Below are positions 57,085 through 64,000 of a stretch of 64,000 bases of DNA, in pieces. A program made the position numbers and the translations under genes. Where the stretch lies: positions 62,001 to 126,000 of the forward strand of contig CALNHX010003011.1 in the NCBI GenBank assembly GCA_940337035.1, written 5' to 3'. Under the pieces are notes generated by a model that saw only the letters and a program-made list of their open reading frames with translations, was not told where the DNA came from and ran no database searches. The DNA is from Agriotes lineatus. Lineage: Eukaryota > Arthropoda > Insecta > Coleoptera > Elateridae. Position 1 is the first letter of the stretch. The number at the start of each line of letters is the position of its first letter.

Positions 57085-57409
57085 TGTAAAAGATTTGAAC
57101 GTACAAGTACTATGGGAAGAACAATGGCGAGACAACCCTCTTGGAATAAGTGTAGCACTCATACCACCGTCAGAAAAACCTCTTGGCTTCGACCTTCCTC
57201 TGCACCTCTGGACCAAATTAAATAGAATACGTACTGGACATGGGAGATGTAAAAGCCTGATGTACAAATGGGGCTACGCCGAAAGTGCGGAATGCGATTG
57301 CAATGCGGAGGAGCAAACCATGGCCCATATTATAACTGAATGCCCAATTTACCGATATGATGGAGACCCTGAGGATATCTATACCTTAACTCCAAAGGCA
57401 ACGGAATGA
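57085..57409 (+). pseudogene. Jockey-type LINE C-terminal fragment
   Basis: The frame NVQVLWEEQWRDNPLG leads to PPGFDLP-like PLGFDLPLHLWTKLNRIRTG, then HGRCKSLMYKWGYAESAECD and TMAHIITECP, with a stop at 57409. This is the Cys/His-containing tail (C-x-C...H-x4-C) that closes Jockey-group ORF2 proteins. The RT is not present upstream; a truncated mariner fragment lies there instead. Confidence 0.8.
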
Positions 57410-57597
57410 CTTACTAATGTAAAGATTGATCTCTAATAATAAATATAGATCCATAATTAATTTTAATTTAGTTTTAGTTTATAAATATCCTACTAAGTTT
57501 AGTGGAATAATTAATTTTTAATTTAGTTGTAATTCCAAGAATATCTCACTAAGTTTATACACAGTAAAGTCTCATACCAAATATATATATGTATATA

Positions 57598-58662
57598 CAG
57601 GGTGTCTAAAAAAGAATAGGACACCGATTAGGCATAGATTCCTTTCGTCATAATAAATCGATTAAACCCAATATACCTTAATACAAAGTTTGAATTTTGT
57701 TATACATACTTACTATTATATACTGCACTAATAGAAAAAATTTCATAAACTAGACTTGACTGTAAAGTGCACTTTACCTAACTTTCAAAACTTTTTATTT
57801 AGCTCTAACTTCGTTATCTGCAACATTTTTTAAAATTTTAGGTTATTATCTGAAAGAAAATTAAAATACACAGAGATAATGTACTCTTACTTCATAGGCG
57901 TAGGAGCAACCGTTTACCTTAAAATACCTATCAAAGGTTTTTGGTTGTCACTAAACACATGTAATTATAAAGTAGGCATGATCACAAAAACAATGGTCAT
58001 CTAGTAAAAAACAATGATAAATCAATTAATGATATTAGTGACATAAGAATTTGTTCTCTTATGTTTAAGAAAATTCCGCTACATAACGAATTCTCCAATG
58101 CTGAAAGGTTCGTTATGTCGCAGCATTTTCGTAAGCACAAAAGACAAAAACCTGATGTCACCAACGTCATTAATTGATTTCTTGTTCTTGTTTATTAGAT
58201 TACATTCATTACCCATTGCTTTAGTAATCATGGCTACTTGATAATTACAGGTCTTAATGACAACAAAAAACCTTTGATGGGCATTTTACGGTAAACAGTT
58301 GCTTTTAGGCTTAAGAACAAGAGTACATTATTTTTGTGCTTTTTAATTTTCTTTCAGAGAATAACCTAAAATTTAAAAAAATGTTACATATAACGAAGTT
58401 AGAGCTAAAAAAAGTTTTGAAAGTTAGGTAAAGTGCCCTTTAAAGTCAAGTCTAGTTTATGAAATTTTTTCTGTTAGTGCAGGTTATAATAGTAAGTATG
58501 TATACCAAAAGCAAATCGATATCTCTACATTTGTGGAAATTAACAAAAAAAATAAGAAATAAAAAATTGAACTCCAAGACCCTATAACTTCTTACTGAAG
58601 GGACTTTGTACTAAGGTATATTAGGTTTAATCGATTTATTATGACGTAAGGAATCTATGGCT
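57598..58662. mobile_element. Foldback element, ~1.07 kb, one arm end missing
   Basis: The left arm begins CAGGGTGTCTAAAAAAGAAT and contains CATAATAAATCGATTAAACC, GCACTTTACCTAACTTTC and CTCTAACTTCGTTATCTGC. Their complements appear at 58622-58650, 58425-58445 and 58388-58410. The right arm stops at CATAGATTCC-type sequence, so the matching CAGGGTG end is lost. The two arms are of unequal length (~400 and ~500 bases) because the right carries an extra stretch near 58510-58600. No coding. Confidence 0.8.
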
Positions 58663-60202
58663 AATTAAAGCAGAATGAAACATGTTTAAATACTCACTAA
58701 CCAAAGTGTCATCAAATTTGCTTAAAACTTTTAAAACAATTCTCATTATACCGCTTTCGGATCTATATCGCCAGGATATAAACATAAAGTAAGAAGGAAA
58801 ATGCATGAAATGCATGAAAAGCGTCATCATCAAATAGCAGTAAAAGCATGGGTATAAGAGAGAACATTTTATATTTCAACCCTTTAAACAGTATTAAAAC
58901 TAAGTTATCGTTTTTCTGAATTTGATTCAATGACTGCGAAGACAGAATAAGTACAAATTTTGACACCTTATACTGAGATAGACATTTTGTATAAAAAATT
59001 ACGATCTATCCCATGATCCTAAAAACTGTCTATTACCATTACTACTGCAGAGACAAACAATGGGTACAAGAACAAAACGTGTTCAGGACTTATTCTGCTT
59101 TGGCACTGAGTATCAAGCTGGTAGTATTCAAAAGTAATGCAATATACAGAAGAAGAAGAGTTGTGCTATCACATTAATTTCTACGAGACTACAAATATAA
59201 AATTGACGACCAAAGTTGATGATTGCACACTTTCTTTATGTCTGTCCAAAGTATTTTAATAATAAAATGTTGTTCTTAATATAACCATATTTCTTGTTTA
59301 TTTAATATACATTTTTATTTACAATATTTGTTATTAACATAAGTAAGTTGTTCTTCAAACTGTGTGGTAAGCATGATGTTGAGTGCAACATTAGAACAAG
59401 TCAAAAGCAGTTTTTTCTTATAAATGATTTAGTACTGATTTTTGAACACACATTAAACTTCAGAACAACTACCAATGAGATTTACTGCATCTTTTCTGTA
59501 AAAAATGCCATTGCTGAAATATAAGCTTTTATTGATTATTCCGAATGGAAGATTTGGATTTGTTATTTATATTTTTTTTTGCACTCACCAATTCATTTAT
59601 GTAATATAAAATACATAAATAAAAGTATCCACTACCCCTTATGTAACGTCTATGTCCTCCAGTTAGTGACAGGCGTACACCTTTGACAATAGTCTATCTA
59701 CCTTGCAATGCTATAAAAAGAATACTATACCTATGTTTTTGTTTATTTGACAATCGTGTTCACACTCCCATACTCTTCTCTGCTATAAATTTGATATATC
59801 AAGGAACTAATACCGCAGCTTACTCTAATTTTATTTTTTGCAATCGCGCTGTATTTGAGATAATTATATGTTTAGTAATTTTTTAAATGTTTAAGAATGC
59901 TAACAAAATCGTTTCGCATGCTAAGAAATATTAACAACCGGTTCCAGTCCGGCACTGACCATTTCTGTCGTAAGGATGACCCAAGTACTTGGACTTGACA
60001 TGTTATGAAACTCAGCTTAGAGCGTCGTTTTATAATTTTCTTGTTTCGTGCACTAAACAGTAATTTTTAGCACTTGTATCAAAAATATCTATTACAGTTC
60101 AACGCCAATCAAAAAGTAAAGAAAACCACCAAAAAATTACATAAAGCACAGTTATTGACAATTATATATACCGGCTGTCAACGAATTTATTAGACAAGTC
60201 AC
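58663..60202. other. AT-rich DNA without recognised gene
   Basis: Only short frames without motifs. No repeat of note. Confidence 0.65.
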
Positions 60203-60883
60203 AACTTCTAGAGTATTAGGTGTATCAAAATTAGATTTGGTATAGGTAAATGGTATAGGGAGAGAAGAGTTTTCGCATATTTATTATTTATTTTTAAGTA
60301 TTATGCATCATGGCTATCCATGGCACACTTGACAAAAGTAAATAAATTATTATCCACTATTTTGCTTAGAAATATTTAACTTATGAGCTTACTTTTATCT
60401 AATCGCAAATAAATTAGTATCGTTAGATTCGCCAAAAAAACCTCTTATCGGAAAGTGCTTGTCAAAAAAGGGTGGCCATTTAAAAAAAATAGTTAGACAA
60501 GAAAATGTGATTTTGCTAACTTGTCTTATTCCTATCTATCATACTAATCACTAAAACTTTGCGATTGTAATTTTCTGACATCACCTGAGGTCCTTAGATT
60601 AGTTTGCGTCCGATCATGGACAACTAGATGCAATATTAAAAGTGGCTCTAAAAAATCAGGTAGGCTCAAAAACTTTTAAAATACCACTTTATAATCTAAA
60701 ATTGTCTCAGAAATCCAAATATGTAAAAATATACAGGGTGTTCTATTTAAAAATTCGAAATCGGAGCCATTTCCGGTGAAACCAAAAGTGACCGGAAAGT
60801 GAAAAATACCCGAAAACTCTCCTTTCCCTATACTATATACCTATACCAAATCTCATTTTGATACACCTAATACTCTATAAGTT
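60203..60883. mobile_element. Element with ~70-bp inverted ends, inserted at the end of a Jockey fragment
   Basis: AACTTCTAGAGTATTAGGTG at 60203 is matched by CACCTAATACTCTATAAGTT ending at 60883. The match continues inward through GATTTGGTATAGG and GTATAGGGA. The interior includes a CAGGGTGTTC motif at 60734, like other mariner-type ends here. The Jockey fragment (minus strand) stops at this element's right border. No transposase seen. Confidence 0.7.
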
Positions 60884-62497
60884 ATTACTAATATCAATTC
60901 TTACGTTGAAAGTCTTGTCGTTTAGGAAAGGATGTATTATATTTAATAAGTACGTAGGAATAGCCATTTCATTTAGTTTGTACAAAAGTTCATCGATCCA
61001 AACTTTATCAAAAGCGTGCGCGAAGTCCAAAAATAATATGCACGTATGCCACTGGTTTTCAAACCCAGCAACAACTGTTTCGTTTATTCGCATTAGCTGG
61101 TGTACTGTCGAATGTTTAGCTTTAAACCAAAATTGATGACTTGGTATTATAGCTCGTTGTTCAATATACTTTTCCAAGCGTATTTTAATTATCTTTTCAA
61201 ATATTTTTGAAATTGTGGGCAAAAGACTTGTTTGGTATTTAGTTTTTAATCATATTAGTTTAGTTTATTTCATTAGTAATTCTTAATACAAGTAAATAGC
61301 TGTACATAAATTTAGTGTAGTTTGTAATTCTACCTAGCGGTAAGTTTACCTACTCTTGGTGGAACGTCAGGTTATGGGGCTTACTGTCCCCTCTCCTGCC
61401 ACCCCTAAATGTTGCAAGGAGATGAACCTAAGACGAGTTGGTGAACGGTCGGTCAACTGATCCCGTTTTTTGTTGTTTTGTGTAATCGCTCGTGTTTATC
61501 GTTTTGTGCTCCTGGAGTCACGGGTCAATCGACGTGCCACTTCCATCCTGTATATCCATAAAGGTAAGTCCCTATACGAACTTCTACTTTGCGTGGGTAT
61601 TATTGACTCTTACGCTCTCCGTTTAGGTAGAATTAATTTAGATATTAATTGCCCAGGAGACAGATACAAGACTAATCGGTCTATAAGATTCAGGATCGCT
61701 ACCGATTTTCCCTGGTTTGTGAATCACTATGATTTCTGCTATTTTCCAAGTAGATGAGAAATACCCAGTTGACATGCATGCGTTTAATATTGTTGCAATG
61801 TATGCTATTAGTTTGCCGTGAAGGTTTTTTAGCAATATTTTAGGAATCAAGTCATGTCCAGGTGATTTTTTAATTGGTAGTTTATTTATTATTGCTTGGA
61901 TTTCCCTAGGCGATGTAAACTCAACCTGATTCTGTATATTATTCCTCGGAATGCTTAGATGGACTTCTTGTTCTACACTTGAATAAAATTCTGCTTCGTT
62001 GGGATGTTTTTCTGGTATAAACGTCTCTTGTAGGTGTGTTGCGAATAAGTTAGCTTTTTCCAGATCACTGCAGTAATTTTTATTGTTGAGCTTTAGTGGA
62101 GGTATTGTAGAGGGTTGGTTAAGATTTCTTTTAGTAGTCCGCCATAAATATAAATCGGACTCTTCTAATAGTCAGCAATGTGCTGCTGGTAACAGGCTAT
62201 TCGATGATTGTCCAATTCCCATTTAACCCTGTGAGTTAGTTGGTTCAGCTGTTGTCTATAGTTAGGTGTTCTGTTTCTCTGCCATAGACGTCTTATCCAA
62301 TGTTTTTCTCTTTTAATATTTAGGATGTGATATGGGAGTTGCAAATTTCGATCGGTATTGTATTTACGCGTATCGTGGCTTGTAGCTTTGTGTATACATC
62401 GTGCTAATGTTTTGGTACAAAGATTTACATTGCTCTCGATGTCTTTCTTCGTGCGTAGGCAGCGCCACAAAACAATAACTAATAGAAGCGAATCCCC
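60884..62497 (-). pseudogene. Jockey-type LINE RT fragment, interrupted by a solo LTR
   Basis: Reading the minus strand from about 62495: IVLWRCLRTKKDIESN, KREKHWIRRLWQRNRTPNYR, KWELDNHR, later IKKSPGHDLIPKILLKNL, YFSSTWKIAEIIVIHKP, PESYRPISLLPTISKIFEKI (continuous if the LTR is removed), FKAKHSTVHQLMR, ILFLDFAHAFDKVW (catalytic Asp present) and AIPTYLLNIIHPFLNDKTF. The sequence ends before the YADD box. One stop near 62162 and a few further breaks. It is a different, more diverged copy than the Jockey element at 40.0-46.5 kb. Both borders coincide with inverted-repeat elements. Confidence 0.82.
61229..61668. mobile_element. Solo LTR, 440 bp, 5-bp target duplication
   Basis: The insert begins TGTTTGGTAT and ends CAGATACA, i.e. 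TG...CA, flanked by AGACT at 61224-61228 and 61669-61673. Excising it with one AGACT rebuilds the Jockey codons for YRPISLLPTISK. Size, ends and 5-bp duplication indicate a solo LTR left by recombination between the two LTRs of a Gypsy- or BEL/Pao-type element. No internal genes. Confidence 0.8.
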
Positions 62498-62498
62498 C

Positions 62499-63085
62499 AT
62501 GCTCATTGAGATAGGAGTAGAGAGGAGACGACATACGCGCATTTCATCTGACAGAAAAACGTCCGTGGTGGGAGGGGCCAAAGCTGCTGACAATATGGCG
62601 GATGGTCAGGGCCGTATTGAGAAATTGTTTAATTATTGTGGGTTATGAGTGTTTGTTTTTTAATCGTGTCATTATGATTATCTACCATACAATATGCGTT
62701 TTGGTTATTTCATGATCGGATTAAATATTATTACGATAGTGCTCCCATTGCCGGCTAAAATCACCATTACATACAAATTAGAGTTGCTATAATATTATTA
62801 TATACGGCCCTGTACCATGCAACCTAACCTATGATTTTAGCAAAATTGAGGAAATACTCATCTATGAAACGTTATTCCCGTTGTATTTTTCTTGTCCACC
62901 TTATTTATGCTAAGGCAAGTACGCAGAGCACAAGAAGCCATCACTACAATTTATAAAATCGAAAAATTCGCACATATAAACTTTTCCCGCGCATATGACG
63001 TAAGGCTGCTAACAATGTGGCCGACCCTTGGACGCTTGTCGACATCGCATGTCGTCTCCCCTCTACTCCTATCTCAATGCCCATG
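62499..63085. mobile_element. Element with ~37-bp inverted ends, 587 bp
   Basis: CATGCTCATTGAGATAGGAG followed by TAGAGAGGAGACGACAT at 62499-62534 is repeated in inverse at 63049-63085 (ATGTCGTCTCCCCTCTACTC then CTATCTCAATGCCCATG). The inner parts diverge but keep GCTGACAATATGG-type stretches. The Jockey fragment ends at its left border. Superfamily unknown, and no coding frame is recognised. Confidence 0.7.
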
Positions 63086-63251
63086 CTAAACGTTGGCAAC
63101 ACGCCACCATTTTTTCACAAAGCTGCACCCTGGTTACGGGGTGGCAAATTACACAATGTGCGGTAGATTTAAACGGCGCTAACGGGAAATTTAAATGGCG
63201 CGTATAGGCAACCCTCAAATCTCATTAATTTAAAAAATATTTTGTGAATAA

Positions 63252-63346
63252 AATTTGATTTAAAAAATAATTTATAAACTTTAATTGCTAATGCTGAATT
63301 AGGCATTAGCAATTAAAATTTACAAATTATTTTTTAAATACAAATT
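63252..63346. repeat. 95-bp AT-rich palindrome
   Basis: Arms of about 43 bases (AATTTGATTTAAAAAATAAT to TTAATTGCTAATGC, then GCATTAGCAATTAA onward) around an 8-base centre. Confidence 0.85.
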
Positions 63347-63781
63347 AGAGGAGTACAACTTTTAATGTAAATAAAACAAATATTTAAGGACAGCACTACT
63401 TTATTAATGTAGTAAATACATTCAGCAGTTATAATATACAATACAATAAATATTAAATTCTAGAACAAAAAATAAATGCTTATAAAACAACATGGAATTA
63501 AATAAAGTATACGTATTATTTATAAACATAAAGAATAAATAACAATACTGCGCAGCCATTTTCTTTCGATGTTCTTGGGTAATGGAGGTATTCGGCTTAT
63601 GCTTCTCCTTGACAAATTGAGGATATGTAGAACTGCTTGAAGTTATTCTCGAAAGTAGATTGAAAATCGGTAACAGAAAGAAATGCATAAAAATAATCCT
63701 GAATAATGTTTATAAATAATCTAACGTTGATTATTACACACGACTGTGACATGACTGATATCATCTTCAAAATATAAAAGC

Positions 63782-63925
63782 GGGCAACACACTTACATAT
63801 AATTTTGCGCGTGCCAAGAGTCATCGTGCTGATTGCCCTCAGAAAACTGCCCTCGCAACAGTTTTCATTGCAACCAGCACTCAACCCTTGGCATGTGCAA
63901 AATTATCGGTAAGTGTATCTCGCCC
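63782..63925. mobile_element. 144-bp MITE-like palindrome
   Basis: GGGCAACACACTTAC at the left is answered by GTAAGTGTATCTCGCCC at the right. Inner arms include AATTTTGCGCGTGCCAAGAG and its near complement CTTGGCATGTGCAAAATT, and the centre has CTGATTGCCC / GGTTGCAATG. A clear target duplication is not visible. Confidence 0.8.
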
Positions 63926-63954
63926 TTGTTATATTACTAATGAAAATTATTACT

Positions 63955-64000
63955 ATTGCTTATTTCATTATTTTATATTGCTTATTTCATTATTTTATAA
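63955..64000. repeat. Two direct copies of a ~23-bp unit
   Basis: TTGCTTATTTCATTATTTTA occurs twice in succession at the window edge. Confidence 0.85.

Larger units (their letters stand above)
63086..64000. other. Non-coding right edge with small palindromes
   Basis: No gene seen. It holds two palindromes (63252-63346 and 63782-63925) and a terminal direct repeat (63955-64000), listed separately. Confidence 0.65.

Overview
The window looks like AT-rich intergenic DNA from an insect or another arthropod. I infer this from the mix of mobile elements (I-, Jockey-, RTE- and CR1/L2-type LINEs, mariner-, hAT-, P-, Harbinger-, piggyBac- and Helitron-type DNA elements, tRNA-derived SINEs) and from the lack of any intact, multi-exon host gene. 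The species cannot be fixed from the sequence. Nearly every long reading frame belongs to a transposon, and most are broken by stops or frameshifts.

Layout. 1-8.4 kb: AT-rich DNA with a 22-bp tandem repeat, an 883-bp foldback element (2740-3622), a ZBED/hAT transposase remnant (3841-4275) and a degenerate 15-bp repeat. 8.4-10.3 kb: a mariner-like element with long terminal repeats and a SINE inserted in its 5' part. 12-14.7 kb: two palindromic elements, one built from two opposed copies of a transposase 5' end. 16.8-26.1 kb: a minus-strand I-type LINE split by a 4.4-kb hAT element with a perfect 8-bp target duplication, abutting a Harbinger fragment. 28.9-31.9 kb: an RTE-type LINE. 33.4-35.5 kb: a MADF/Myb-SANT-like gene fragment hit by a non-autonomous Helitron, next to a piggyBac-type MITE at TTAA. 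36.4-37.7 kb: a GC-rich, promoter-like island carrying a SINE. 40.0-46.5 kb: a Jockey-type LINE split by an antisense CR1/L2-type LINE whose 929-codon frame is open. 46.5-50 kb: a 1.43-kb palindrome, two small MITEs and a family of ~300-bp repeats in both orientations. 51.8-56.3 kb: an outer element with matching GC-rich ends that contains a THAP/P-type element, a degenerate zinc-finger frame, a foldback and a LINE tail. 56.8-64 kb: mariner, Jockey and foldback pieces, including a Jockey fragment with a solo LTR, plus small palindromes near the right edge.

The genes do not form a pathway. Their logic is insertion history: several hosts read in frame across the insertion point once the inserted element and one target copy are removed (I-LINE/hAT, Jockey/CR1, Jockey/solo LTR, MADF-like exon/Helitron), which gives a relative order of events. 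The most unusual aspect is the density of long inverted repeats (at least eight from about 185 bp to 1.4 kb), which would make long hairpin RNAs if transcribed.
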